A DNA stretch of 64,000 nt from Streptomyces albidoflavus (GTDB taxonomy: Bacteria > Actinomycetota > Actinomycetes > Streptomycetales > Streptomycetaceae): the NCBI RefSeq assembly GCF_000719955.1, contig NZ_JOII01000015.1:78450-142449 (forward strand), written 5' to 3'. Position 1 is the stretch's first letter, and every line of letters starts with the position of its first letter. Shown in pieces: positions 1 through 8,546 of this stretch. The position numbers were made by a program, and so were the translations under genes. Under the pieces are notes generated by a model. That model made no database searches, was not told the origin of the DNA, and saw only the letters and a program-made list of their open reading frames with translations.

Positions 1-1
1 C

Positions 2-1534
2 GGCATGCTCATCGGCCTCGGCGTCGGCATCGACTACGCCCTGTTCATCGTGACCCGGCACCGCACCGGACTGAAACAGGGCCTCACCGTGGACGCGGCC
101 GCCGCCCGCGCCGTCGCCACCACCGGCCGGGCCGTCGTCTTCGCCGGCGCCACCGTCTGCATCGCCCTGCTCGGCATGCTCATCCTGCGGCTGGAGTTCC
201 TCAACGGCGTCGCCATCGCCGCCTCCCTCACCGTGCTGCTGACGGTCGCCGCCTCCCTCACCCTGCTCCCCGCGCTCCTCGCGTACATCGGACCGCGTGC
301 CCTCAGCCGCCGCGAGCGGCGCCGGCTCGCCGCGGAGGGGCCGCTGCCGGAGCTGCCCACCGGGTTCGCCGCGCGCTGGTCCCGCTTCGTCGAGCGGCAC
401 CCCAAGCTCCTCGGCGTCCTCGCCACCGCCGTCATGGCCGTCCTCGCGCTGCCCATGCTCACCCTCCACCTCGGCACCTCCGACCAGGGCAACAACCCGG
501 CCTCCAGCACCACCCGCCAGGCGTACGACCTGCTCGCCGACGAGTTCGGGCCCGGCGTCAACGGCCCCCTCACCCTCGTCACCGAGGTCGGCGGCGCCCC
601 GGACCGGCTCGCCCTCGACGGCCTGGAGCAGACCCTCAGGCAGACCGAGGGCGTCGCCGGTGTCACCCCCGTCGTCTTCAACGACGCCTCCGACACCGCC
701 CTGCTCACCGTCGTCCCCACCTCCTCCCCGCAGTCCGAGCAGACCAGCGCGCTGGTCGACCGGCTGCGCGCCGACGTCCTGCCGCGCGCCGAGGCGGGCA
801 CCGGGCTCGACCTCAAGGTCGGCGGGATGACCGCCGCCTACGACGACTTCGCCGAACTGATCGTCGGCAAGCTGCCCCTCTTCATCGGCGTCGTCATCGG
901 CCTCGGCTTCGCCCTGCTGCTGCTCGCCTTCCGCTCGGTCGGCATCCCGCTCAAGGCCGCGCTGATGAACGTGATGGCCGTCGCCGGCGCCTTCGGCGTG
1001 GTCGTGGCGATCTTCCAGTGGGGCTGGGGGAGCGAACTCCTCGGCCTCGGCAGCTCCGGGCCGATCGAGCCCTTCCTCCCCGTGATCATGGTCTCGGTCC
1101 TCTTCGGGCTCTCCATGGACTACCAGGTCTTCCTGGTCAGCCGCATGCACGAGGAATGGGTCGCCACCGGTGACAACACCCGCGCCGTACGCGTCGGGCT
1201 CGCCGAGACCGGCCGGGTCATCAACTCGGCCGCCGTCATCATGATCTCCGTCTTCCTCGCCTTCGTGCTCAGCGGCGACCGGCTCATCGCCATGTTCGGC
1301 ATCGCCCTGGCCGTCGCCGTCGCCCTGGACGCCTTCGTCCTCCGTACGCTGCTGGTCCCCGCCCTCATGCACCTGCTGGGCCGCGCCAACTGGTGGCTAC
1401 CCGGCTGGCTGGACCGCGTACTGCCCCGCATCAGCATCGAGGGGCCGCCCGAGCAGCGGGCCGCCCACCCGGCGGAGGTACCCGTACCGCGCGCCCCGGA
1501 CGAGGACCCCGCCCGCTCCGCCGCGCTTCGTTAA
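2..1534 (+). CDS. MMPL-family membrane transporter, C-terminal part
   Basis: This is the C-terminal 510 or so residues of an RND/MMPL exporter whose 5' end lies outside the window. The visible part begins inside the first membrane bundle, with a Gly-Leu-Gly-Val-Gly-Ile-Asp-Tyr segment typical of the proton-relay helix. It continues with two more helices, a soluble loop (about residues 120-280 of the fragment) and a second bundle with the matching Gly-Leu-Ser-Met-Asp-Tyr helix. MMPL proteins export lipids, drugs or siderophores across the actinobacterial membrane; the substrate here is unknown. The gene ends with TAA, and the next gene starts 34 bases later on the same strand. Confidence 0.9.
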   Translation, partial: GMLIGLGVGIDYALFIVTRHRTGLKQGLTVDAAAARAVATTGRAVVFAGATVCIALLGMLILRLEFLNGVAIAASLTVLLTVAASLTLLPALLAYIGPRALSRRERRRLAAEGPLPELPTGFAARWSRFVERHPKLLGVLATAVMAVLALPMLTLHLGTSDQGNNPASSTTRQAYDLLADEFGPGVNGPLTLVTEVGGAPDRLALDGLEQTLRQTEGVAGVTPVVFNDASDTALLTVVPTSSPQSEQTSALVDRLRADVLPRAEAGTGLDLKVGGMTAAYDDFAELIVGKLPLFIGVVIGLGFALLLLAFRSVGIPLKAALMNVMAVAGAFGVVVAIFQWGWGSELLGLGSSGPIEPFLPVIMVSVLFGLSMDYQVFLVSRMHEEWVATGDNTRAVRVGLAETGRVINSAAVIMISVFLAFVLSGDRLIAMFGIALAVAVALDAFVLRTLLVPALMHLLGRANWWLPGWLDRVLPRISIEGPPEQRAAHPAEVPVPRAPDEDPARSAALR

Positions 1535-1568
1535 GCGGACTCTCAGACTCCATCCGTACGGTGCCCCC

Positions 1569-2195
1569 ATGGATACCAAGACGGCTGACGGCAAGCGCCC
1601 GGCGACCGGAGCGGAGGACGAGCAGCAGGACACCGACGGGACCACGCCCGGGAAGACCCCCGGCGAGGAGAAGGACCCGGCGGGCAAGGGGGCGCCCGCG
1701 GCGGCGGAGACGGACGGCGTCGAGGCCGTCCACGACGCCCACGACGCCGACGACCTCGACGCCGACGACGAGGCGGCGACCGAGGACACCGCCACGGCAG
1801 CCCCCACCGGGATCGCCGCCGGAGCCGCCGCCATCGTCTCCGTCGTCCTCGGCGTCGTCTCGCTGACCGGCGGCTGGCTCGGCACCATCGCCTCCGCCCG
1901 CGCCTCCCTCATCGGCCAGCTGGAGACCTCCCAGGGCGCCGGCGTCGCCGACCAGGTCCAGGCCATCTACGGCGACTCCTGGGAGGCCGCGGCCCTCGTC
2001 GGCGGCGCCTTCGCCGCCGTCGGCCTGCTCGTCGGCATCGGCGTGGTGCTCCGCGTCGCCTACTGGCCCGCGCGCACCGGCCCCGTCTGGGTCCGCTCGG
2101 CCGCCTGGGCGGGCGTCGCCGTCGGCCTCGTCGGCCTCCTGCTGGCCCTCTCCAAGTACACCGGGCTCCTCCTCGGCGTGCCCTCGGCGGGCTGA
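1569..2195 (+). CDS. Hypothetical membrane protein with acidic N-terminal tail
   Basis: A 208-residue protein of unknown function. The first 75 residues are hydrophilic, very rich in Asp, Glu, Ala and Gly, and probably disordered. Three hydrophobic stretches follow at about 78-100, 138-160 and 175-205, so the protein looks anchored by three membrane helices with an acidic cytoplasmic tail. It begins with ATG after the MMPL gene and could be co-transcribed with it, although I see no strong ribosome binding site. A strong hairpin follows the stop codon. No domain was recognised. Confidence 0.7.
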   Translation: MDTKTADGKRPATGAEDEQQDTDGTTPGKTPGEEKDPAGKGAPAAAETDGVEAVHDAHDADDLDADDEAATEDTATAAPTGIAAGAAAIVSVVLGVVSLTGGWLGTIASARASLIGQLETSQGAGVADQVQAIYGDSWEAAALVGGAFAAVGLLVGIGVVLRVAYWPARTGPVWVRSAAWAGVAVGLVGLLLALSKYTGLLLGVPSAG

Positions 2196-2213
2196 ACCCC
2201 GCACCCGCCCCAG

Positions 2214-2246
2214 CCGCCCCGTCCCGCCGCCCGCGGGGCGGGGCGG
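2214..2246. terminator. Convergent hairpin terminator
   Basis: The arms CCGCCCCG (2214-2221) and CGGGGCGG (2239-2246) form a GC-rich hairpin between two convergent genes. It probably terminates transcription from both sides. No U-tract is present, as is common in Streptomyces. Confidence 0.55.
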
Positions 2247-2264
2247 TCGTGCGTCCCGGCCGCC

Positions 2265-2576
2265 TCAGCCGACCCGTACGCCGATCGTCAGCTCGACCCC
2301 CGCGTCCCGCGCCTCCACCCCGCGGACCAGCCACGTCCTCGACGACAGGGACGTACCCGCCTCCGTCGTGTACGCGCCGACCGCCAGGACCGTCTCGCCG
2401 GACTCGGGGGAGACCAGCACCTCCGCGTCGGCCGGGGCGTCGTCCGAGAAACGCAGCGCCAGCTCCAGCGGACGAGGCGCCCGCGCGTACCCGGACGGAT
2501 CGGCGAGCCCGTCCACCAGGAAGCGGGCGCCCCGGAAGAGGTGGGTGTGGAGACAGGCGGCGGGAAGGCGCGACAT
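2265..2576 (-). CDS. Hypothetical 103-residue protein
   Basis: A small soluble protein of unknown function. It has a regular alternation of short beta-like segments and no signal peptide or membrane helix. It starts with ATG preceded by a short GGAG and is convergent with the upstream acidic membrane protein. Its codon use matches the neighbours, with strong third-position GC, and the competing frames are poorer. No family was recognised. Confidence 0.6.
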   Translation of the reverse strand: MSRLPAACLHTHLFRGARFLVDGLADPSGYARAPRPLELALRFSDDAPADAEVLVSPESGETVLAVGAYTTEAGTSLSSRTWLVRGVEARDAGVELTIGVRVG

Positions 2577-2843
2577 GGCTCCACTCTGCGACGTACGCCC
2601 CCGGGGCGGCGGGTGGGCTGCTCCGGACGTGTGAGAGGGACCGCCTTACGCGCGGGAGCACCTGTGGGCTCCGGTCCGCACGGCCTGAGGCACGCCCTAA
2701 GTCCACGCCGCCCGCGGTCTAAGGCCCCCCCGCCCCCGGGATCGGTCATCCTCCCGATGCGGACGGTCACCCTGCGCGAGGAGAGTCGGGAACACCGCCG
2801 GGGAAGAACCCGGCGGCCTCGCACCACACACCCGGGGGACCTC

Positions 2844-3017
2844 ATGTTCGACTACGCGCTCTACCGGCTCCGCTCCGCCGAACTCATCGAGGAGGCCGCA
2901 CACGACCGGCTCGCCCGCCGCGCCGAGCAGCCGCCCGCCACCGGGCGCCCGGCCCGCAGGACGGGCCAGGACAGGAAGGACCGCGAGGTCCGGCCGCCGC
3001 GCGCCTCCGCCGCGTGA
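2844..3017 (+). CDS. Small hypothetical basic protein (57 aa)
   Basis: A 57-residue ORF that begins with Met-Phe-Asp-Tyr-Ala-Leu-Tyr-Arg-Leu-Arg and ends in a Lys/Arg/Pro-rich tail. A GGGGGAC stretch lies just upstream of the ATG at 2844. The N-terminal half looks like an amphipathic helix with an acidic continuation. Its stop falls 69 bases before the likely start of the LuxR-type regulator, so the two may be co-transcribed. Length and context suit a genuine microprotein, but there is no recognised domain. Confidence 0.5.
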   Translation: MFDYALYRLRSAELIEEAAHDRLARRAEQPPATGRPARRTGQDRKDREVRPPRASAA

Positions 3018-3088
3018 ACACCTCGCACCGGGCCGCGCGGCCCGCACCGCCTCCCCGCCGGGCCACCCCGGTGGGGGAGGCGTATGCG

Positions 3089-6000
3089 ATGCTCACCGGC
3101 GTGGAACACAAGTCGGTCAGCCCTGTCTTCGTCGGACGCGCCACAGAACTCGACACCCTCCGCCGGGCGTTGACGGAGGTACGGACAGGAGAACCCCGGG
3201 CCCTGCTGATCGGCGGCGAGGCCGGCGTCGGCAAGACCCGGCTCCTGGAGGAGTTCACCGCCGAAGCCACCGGAGACGGGGCCCTCGTCACCCTCGGCGC
3301 CTGCGTGGAGAGCGGCACCGAAGGACTGCCCTTCGCCCCGTTCGCCGCCGTGCTGCGCACCCTGCGCCGCCTGCTCCCCGAGGAGTTCGCCGCCGGCGCC
3401 GCCGGGCAGGAGGGCGAACTCGCCCGGCTCCTGCCCGACCTCGGCGAAGCCGCCCTCGCCCGCTCCGGCGAGGAAGGCACCGCCCGCCTCTTCGACCTGA
3501 CCGCCCGTCTCCTCGAACACCTCGCCGCCGCCCGCCCCGTCGTCCTCGTCGTCGAGGACCTGCACTGGGCCGACGCCTCCACCCGCCGCCTCATCGCCTA
3601 CCTCTTCCGCACCCTGCGCACCGGCCGCCTCCTCGTCCTCGCCAGCTACCGCGCCGACGACATCCACCGGCGCCACCCGCTCCGGCCCCTCCTCGCCGAA
3701 CTCGACCGGCTGCGCACCGTCCAGCGCCTCGAACTGCCCCGCTTCAACCGCGCCGAGGTCGCCGGCCAGCTCGCCGGAATCCTCGCCGCCGAACCCGACG
3801 ACTCCACCGTCGACGAGGTCTTCGCCCGCTCCGAGGGCAACGCCTTCTTCGTCGAGGAACTCACCGTCGCCGCCCGCTCCGGCTGCCACGCCGGGCTCAC
3901 CGACTCCCTGCGCGACCTCCTCCTCGTCCGCGTCGAAGCCCTCCCCGAACGCAGCCAGCACCTCGTCCGGCTCGCCGCCGAAGCCGGGCCCACCACCGAG
4001 TACGCCCTGCTCGCCGCCGTCGCCCGGCTCCCCGAGACCGACCTGCTCGACGCGCTCAGGGCCGCCGTCGGCGCCCACATCCTGCTGCCCAGCGAGGACG
4101 GCGACGGCTACCGCTTCCGCCACGCCCTCGTCCGCGAAGCCGTCACCGACGACCTGCTGCCCGGCGAACGCACCCGCATCGGCCGCCAGTTCGCCGAAGC
4201 ACTGGCCGCCGACCCCACCCTCGTCGCCCCCGACGCCTACGCCACCCGGCTCGCCGGATACTGGTACCGCGCCCACGACGCCGCCAAAGCCCTCCCCGCC
4301 GTCCTCCGCGCCGCCGCCGAGGCCCGCCACCGGCACGCCTACGCCGAGCAGTTCACCCTCCTGGAACGCGCCATGGAACTCTGGGACGGCGTCCCCGAGG
4401 AGATACGCGGCGCCCTGCGCAGCGCCGACCACGCCGAGGTCTACCCCCACCTGACCGCCCGCCGGGGACCCGGCACCGGCGAAGGCCCCGGCGCGCCGCT
4501 GCGCTACCTCCACCTGATGGCCGACGCCGCCGTCGCCGGACGCCTCTGCGGCCAGCGTGAACGCGCCTACAAGATCGCCAAGAAGGCCGTCCGGATGCTC
4601 GGCGAGACGAGGAGCACCGGCGAGAGCTGGGACGAACCCCTCTTCGCCGCCTGGTTCTGGGTGCAGCGCTCCCGCGTCGCCGAGAGCGTCGGCCGCGGCG
4701 ACGGCTGGCAGGAACTCCACACCGCCCAGGAACTCGTCCGCGGCCTGCCGCCCTCCGAGATGCACGCCGAGGTCCTCTCCTGCGTCGCCTCCTGGTGGAT
4801 GCTCCACCGCCCGGGCCCCGAGGCGTACGCCGCCGCCGAACGCGCCGTCCAGTACGCCCGCATGGTCGGCGCCGACGACGACGTCGAACTCGCCGCCCGC
4901 GGCACCCTCGCCGGGCTGCGCATCGACTCCGGCGACATCGACACCGGCCTCGCCGAACTCCGCGAAGTCCTCGCCGACGCCCTGCGCCGCGAACGCCCCC
5001 ACCAGATCGGCCGCTGCTACGTCAACCTCCCCTCCCACCTGGAAGGCATCGGCCGCTCCGCCGAGGCGGCCGCCCTCATCGAGCGGGGCCTCAAGGAGAG
5101 CGACCGGTACGGCCTCCTCTTCACCGCCACCTTCCTCCACGCCAACCACGCCGAATCGCTGATCTCCCTCGGCCGCTGGGACGAGGCCCTGCGCAGCGCC
5201 GACGCCGCCGCCGGACTCACCGGACAGGCCAAGCCCGCCGGTATGGCCGCCCACAGCCGCACCGTCATCGCCCTCGCCCGCGGCGACCTCGACACCGCCG
5301 TCCGGCAGGACGCCGTCGCCCGCTCCCGCGTCGGCAGCCACGGGGCCATGCCCCAGCACGCCCTGCCGCTGGCCACCACCCGCCTCTCCATCGCCGCCGC
5401 CGAAGGCCGCGTCCACGACGCCCGCGCCGAACTCCGCGCCGCCGCCGAAACCGGCTTCCCACCCGGCACCCAGCGCTACGCCTGGCCCCTGCTGGTCGCC
5501 GCGGCCACCACCGAGTCCGACGCCCGCGGCCTGCCCGGCGCCGAGGAAGGCCGCGCCGACCACATCGCCCTCGTCCGCCACCTCGCCAAGAACCTCGTCA
5601 CCTTCGTACCGGTCTGCGAGGCCCAGGCCGCCTGGGTCCGGGCCGAACTCCGGCGCGGCGAGGGACAGGACACCGTCGAGGACTGGGCCGACGTCCACCA
5701 GCGCTTCCTGCCCCTCGAACGCCCCTGGGACCTCGCCCGCGTCGCCCTCCGGTACGCCGAGGCACTCCTCGCCGACTCCGGCACCCGGCCCGGCCCCGGC
5801 CGGACCCAGGCCGCCGAACTCCTCCGCACCGCCCGCGCCACCGCCCGCCGCCTCGGCGCCCGCCCCCTCGCCGACTCCATCGACCTCCTCGCCCGCCGCG
5901 CCCGCCTCTCCCTCAGCACCCGCCCGGCCGCGACACCCCGGCCGGACACCCCCACCGACCCCGCCGAGGCCCTCGGCCTCACCCGCCGCGAACGCGAGGT

Positions 6001-6226
6001 CCTGAGCCTCCTCGTGGCCGGCCGCACCAACCGCCACATCGCCGAGGAACTCTTCATCTCCCCGAAAACCGCCAGCGTCCACGTCTCCCACATCCTGGCC
6101 AAGCTGGAAGTCTCCAGCCGGGGGGAGGCCGCGGCTGTGGCACACCGGCTGCGGTTGGTGGGGAGTGGGGCGGGTGGGAGCGGGGGCGACGGGGGTCGAG
6201 AGAAGGGGGTCGGGGTGGGGGCTTGA
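3089..6226 (+). CDS. LuxR-family transcriptional regulator with AAA ATPase domain (LAL type)
   Basis: A large ATP-binding LuxR regulator of about 1045 residues. A Walker A motif (Gly-Glu-Ala-Gly-Val-Gly-Lys-Thr) lies near residue 45 and a Walker B-like Val-Val-Glu-Asp-Leu-His-Trp near 155. A long helical, TPR-like middle follows, then a C-terminal LuxR helix-turn-helix at about 964-1022, starting Leu-Thr-Arg-Arg-Glu-Arg-Glu-Val. LAL regulators are ATP-dependent activators, often of secondary metabolism or sugar use; the target is not evident here. I chose ATG 3089 because GGGGGAGG ends 8 bases upstream; the frame stays open back to 3014. The last 20 residues are Gly-rich and probably unstructured. 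Confidence 0.9.
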   Translation: MLTGVEHKSVSPVFVGRATELDTLRRALTEVRTGEPRALLIGGEAGVGKTRLLEEFTAEATGDGALVTLGACVESGTEGLPFAPFAAVLRTLRRLLPEEFAAGAAGQEGELARLLPDLGEAALARSGEEGTARLFDLTARLLEHLAAARPVVLVVEDLHWADASTRRLIAYLFRTLRTGRLLVLASYRADDIHRRHPLRPLLAELDRLRTVQRLELPRFNRAEVAGQLAGILAAEPDDSTVDEVFARSEGNAFFVEELTVAARSGCHAGLTDSLRDLLLVRVEALPERSQHLVRLAAEAGPTTEYALLAAVARLPETDLLDALRAAVGAHILLPSEDGDGYRFRHALVREAVTDDLLPGERTRIGRQFAEALAADPTLVAPDAYATRLAGYWYRAHDAAKALPAVLRAAAEARHRHAYAEQFTLLERAMELWDGVPEEIRGALRSADHAEVYPHLTARRGPGTGEGPGAPLRYLHLMADAAVAGRLCGQRERAYKIAKKAVRMLGETRSTGESWDEPLFAAWFWVQRSRVAESVGRGDGWQELHTAQELVRGLPPSEMHAEVLSCVASWWMLHRPGPEAYAAAERAVQYARMVGADDDVELAARGTLAGLRIDSGDIDTGLAELREVLADALRRERPHQIGRCYVNLPSHLEGIGRSAEAAALIERGLKESDRYGLLFTATFLHANHAESLISLGRWDEALRSADAAAGLTGQAKPAGMAAHSRTVIALARGDLDTAVRQDAVARSRVGSHGAMPQHALPLATTRLSIAAAEGRVHDARAELRAAAETGFPPGTQRYAWPLLVAAATTESDARGLPGAEEGRADHIALVRHLAKNLVTFVPVCEAQAAWVRAELRRGEGQDTVEDWADVHQRFLPLERPWDLARVALRYAEALLADSGTRPGPGRTQAAELLRTARATARRLGARPLADSIDLLARRARLSLSTRPAATPRPDTPTDPAEALGLTRREREVLSLLVAGRTNRHIAEELFISPKTASVHVSHILAKLEVSSRGEAAAVAHRLRLVGSGAGGSGGDGGREKGVGVGA

Positions 6227-6467
6227 TGCTGACGGGGTGGGGTGCGGTGGGGAGTTCGGCTGTGCCGGTGCTGATGCCTGCCGGTGCAAGTTGCGGCTGA
6301 GGCGCTTGTACATGTCTGTACCTGCGGGCTGCTGGGGGAGTGCTTGCCCGGACGGACTGGGGGCGGGCTTGCTCGTAGCCCTGTGAACTCGTCGCTGTGC
6401 CTGTGCCAGGGGGTACCCGGGCCGTGTTCTGAAAGTTGGCTCGGTGCCTCGTCCCGCATCGCGATGA

Positions 6468-7333
6468 TCTCGGTGTGGGGCGAGGGATCTTTCTGACGGG
6501 CAGTGGGCTGTGCTGGAGCCGTTGTTGCCGGTCACGGTGCTGGGGCGGCCGTCGTCGGGCCGGCGGAAGTTGATCGACGGGATCCGGTGGCGAGTGCGGA
6601 CCGGTGCTCCGGGGCGGGATCTACCGTTGGAGTAGGGGCCGTGGCAGACGGTCTACGGACTCTTCCGCCGCTGGCAGCGTGACGGCATCTGGCCCGGACT
6701 GCTGGCTCGGCTGCAGGCTCGGGCGGATGTGGCCGGGCTGATCACGTGGGAGGTCAACGTCGACTCCACGCTCTGCGGGGCTCATCAGCACGCCGCGGGC
6801 GCCCGTCGCGACGGGCAGGCTCAGAAGGAACCGCCGGGCGGGTCCCGCGCCGAGCGGGACGACCACGGACTGGGCCGGTCCTGTGGAGGCTTCACCACCA
6901 AGATCCACTTGGCCGGCGAGCAAGGTCAGCGGCGGCTGTCTCTGCTGGTCAGCGTGGTGACAGCCCTCAGTTCGTCGCCGTTCTGGAAGGCATCCGGGTG
7001 CCCCGCACCGGGCCGGGCCGTGCCCGTGTCCGGCCGCTGCGGGTGCGGGGTGACACGGCGTACTCCTCCAGCGCCAACCGGGCCGATCTGCGAAAGCGCG
7101 ACATCCGGTGCGCGATTCCGGAGCCTGCTGACCAGATCGCCCACCGCAAGCGGCGGGGGAAGGCCGGAGGGCGGCCTTCGGTCTCCGGCCGGGAGGACTA
7201 CAAGGCTCTGCACGCGGTCGAGTGCGGGATCGACCGGCTCAAGCGCGACCGGGCGGTCGCGCCCCGGTTCGACAAACTCGCCGTCCGCTTCGAGGCCACG
7301 GTCCTGATCGCCGAGATCGGCGAATGGCTCTGA
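6468..7333 (+). pseudogene. Decayed IS5-family transposase
   Basis: Remnant of an IS5-type DDE transposase. The first frame reads Asp-Leu-Ser-Asp-Gly-Gln-Trp-Ala-Val-Leu-Glu-Pro and is interrupted by an in-frame TAG at 6633-6635, where related proteins usually have Tyr before Gly-Pro-Trp. It then gives the Val-Asn-Val-Asp-Ser-Thr segment (first Asp) and the His-Gln-His-Ala-Ala-Gly motif. At about 6935-6950 the reading shifts frame. The second frame carries Gly-Gln-Arg-Gly-Asp-Ser-Pro-Gln (second Asp) and Ala-Val-Glu-Cys-Gly-Ile (Glu), ending at TGA 7331. All three catalytic residues survive, but split by a stop and a frameshift, so the enzyme is not functional. Confidence 0.85.
6468..7333 (+). 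mobile_element. IS5-type insertion sequence remnant, ends not defined
   Basis: The transposase remnant marks an old insertion sequence. I found no convincing terminal inverted repeats or target duplication on either side (6227-6467 and 7334-7363), so its true borders are unknown. The stretch 6227-6467 holds no gene I can support. Confidence 0.6.
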
Positions 7334-7405
7334 GCGGGCCCCTGGCTGTCGGCTCCACGTGCCATGCTGACCGCGACCCGGGTCGACAGCGAGGGGAAGA
7401 CAACG

Positions 7406-7735
7406 GTGGCGGCTCAGTACTACGGCGCCGACAGCGAGAACGGCGACCGCATCGACGACCCCTCCGAGGACGCGCTGTTCATGATGATCAGCGACCTCAA
7501 CGACTCCGACAACACCTTCGTCGTCGTCCAGCCCGACGAGGACGATCCCGTCTGGTTCGCTTCCGTGGCCGTCCTGGACGAAGGCGGCTACGAGACCGTC
7601 CGCCGTGACACCACCCGCAACGAGCACGAGGTCACCACGGCGACCAGCGTCAACGACATCGCCCGCGACCTCACCATCTGGTTGGCCGCCCGTGACTTCC
7701 CCGGACGGCCAACCAGCCAGGTCAGCGAGTCCTGA
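7406..7735 (+). CDS. Small acidic protein, possible immunity-type protein
   Basis: A 109-residue acidic protein with an alternating beta pattern (Phe-Val-Val-Val-Gln-Pro, then Trp-Phe-Ala-Ser-Val-Ala-Val-Leu, then Tyr-Glu-Thr-Val-Arg) and a C-terminal helix. Size, charge and layout resemble Imm1-like immunity proteins of polymorphic toxin systems, but I recognise no defining motif, so the function is open. I prefer GTG 7406 because GAGGGGA ends about 8 bases upstream; ATG 7364 is in frame and also possible. It lies directly after the transposase remnant, with no toxin gene beside it. Confidence 0.6.
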   Translation: MAAQYYGADSENGDRIDDPSEDALFMMISDLNDSDNTFVVVQPDEDDPVWFASVAVLDEGGYETVRRDTTRNEHEVTTATSVNDIARDLTIWLAARDFPGRPTSQVSES

Positions 7736-7959
7736 AACAAGCCCTAGGGGGCTTGCCCGTTGTGTAGCTGCACGGGCTCGTGGCAGCGGTGGGACATGCC
7801 TGCCCGTGTCCTACCCGCGCGCCTGCTGGGGGAGCGGGTGCTTGTAGCTGTACCGGGGATGCGCCTGCCGGGCCCGTGCCCGTACCGGTCGGGCGGGTGC
7901 CTGCCCCGTGTCCGTACTGGCGAGGCTGGGCCTTGCCCTTACCTGGGGGGCCTCCCCCC

Positions 7960-8326
7960 CGCCCCTCCCCACCCCCAAGCCCCACTCCAGGGCAGCCCTC
8001 GGCCCCAGCCCGACGCAGCCCAGGCCCGGGTCAGCCCAGAGCCCTCTTCGGCCACCCAGGCTCTTCCGCCCAGCCCTTGTTCCGGCCTGGTCCAGCCCGG
8101 GCCCTGGTCGGCGCGAGTTCGACCCGGCCCGGCCTAGCTTCGGCCCCGGCCCGGCCCAGCGCCAGCCCGGCCCGGCTCCAGCCCTGACCGGCCCCGGCCC
8201 GCGGTCCAGCCCCGCCCCCGACCGACCCAGCCCTAGCCGACCCAGCCCAGCCCCGACCCAACGCAGCCCCCACCCCACCTCTCAGTCCCTCAGCCCATCC
8301 GCCCCCGCCCCTCCTGCCCTCCGCCC
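7960..8326. repeat. C-rich degenerate tandem repeat tract
   Basis: The gene-free stretch 7736-8327 contains a low-complexity region built from variants of CCCAGCCC and CCCGGCCC on the plus strand. The minus strand is correspondingly G-rich. At 8226-8248 four CCC blocks are spaced by 2, 7 and 2 bases, which makes a G-quadruplex-capable sequence on the minus strand. It sits in the 3' region of two convergent genes. Long open frames across it are composition artefacts. Confidence 0.6.
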
Positions 8327-8327
8327 C

Positions 8328-8501
8328 TCACTCCCCCCGCCGCCCAGGCACCCGAATCACCACGTGCCCCGAAGCAAGGTCGATCGGTCCCTTGCCCGGG
8401 TCGGCCGCGTCGGCGTCGACGCGGGTCAGTTCAAGGCGCTTCTTCTCCTCCTCGGTGTGGCGCCTTCCGGGAGCGAAGAGCTGCTCGATGAGGTTGAACA
8501 C
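8328..8501 (-). CDS. DUF6191-type microprotein (57 aa)
   Basis: A 57-residue protein from a GTG start at 8501 with GGAGG positioned upstream. It begins Val-Phe-Asn-Leu-Ile-Glu-Gln-Leu-Phe-Ala-Pro-Gly-Arg, continues His-Thr-Glu-Glu-Glu-Lys and Leu-Glu-Leu-Thr-Arg-Val-Asp, and contains Asp-Pro-Gly-Lys-Gly-Pro-Ile-Asp-Leu. I recognise this as the small DUF6191 family common in Streptomyces; its function is unknown. It lies 45 bases downstream of the sugar dehydrogenase gene on the same strand and may share its transcript. The GTG start and short length make it easy to miss. Confidence 0.8.
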   Translation of the reverse strand: MFNLIEQLFAPGRRHTEEEKKRLELTRVDADAADPGKGPIDLASGHVVIRVPGRRGE

Positions 8502-8546
8502 CTGACCACCTCCATGGCGCGGGCCGCCGGTGCGGCTGGTCCACGG

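Noticed and set aside
2861..6535. Minus-strand open frame of 1224 codons opposite the LuxR-type gene
   Set aside because: It is Gly/Glu/Ala/Val-rich filler produced by GC-biased codons of the real gene, with no domain and no ribosome site.
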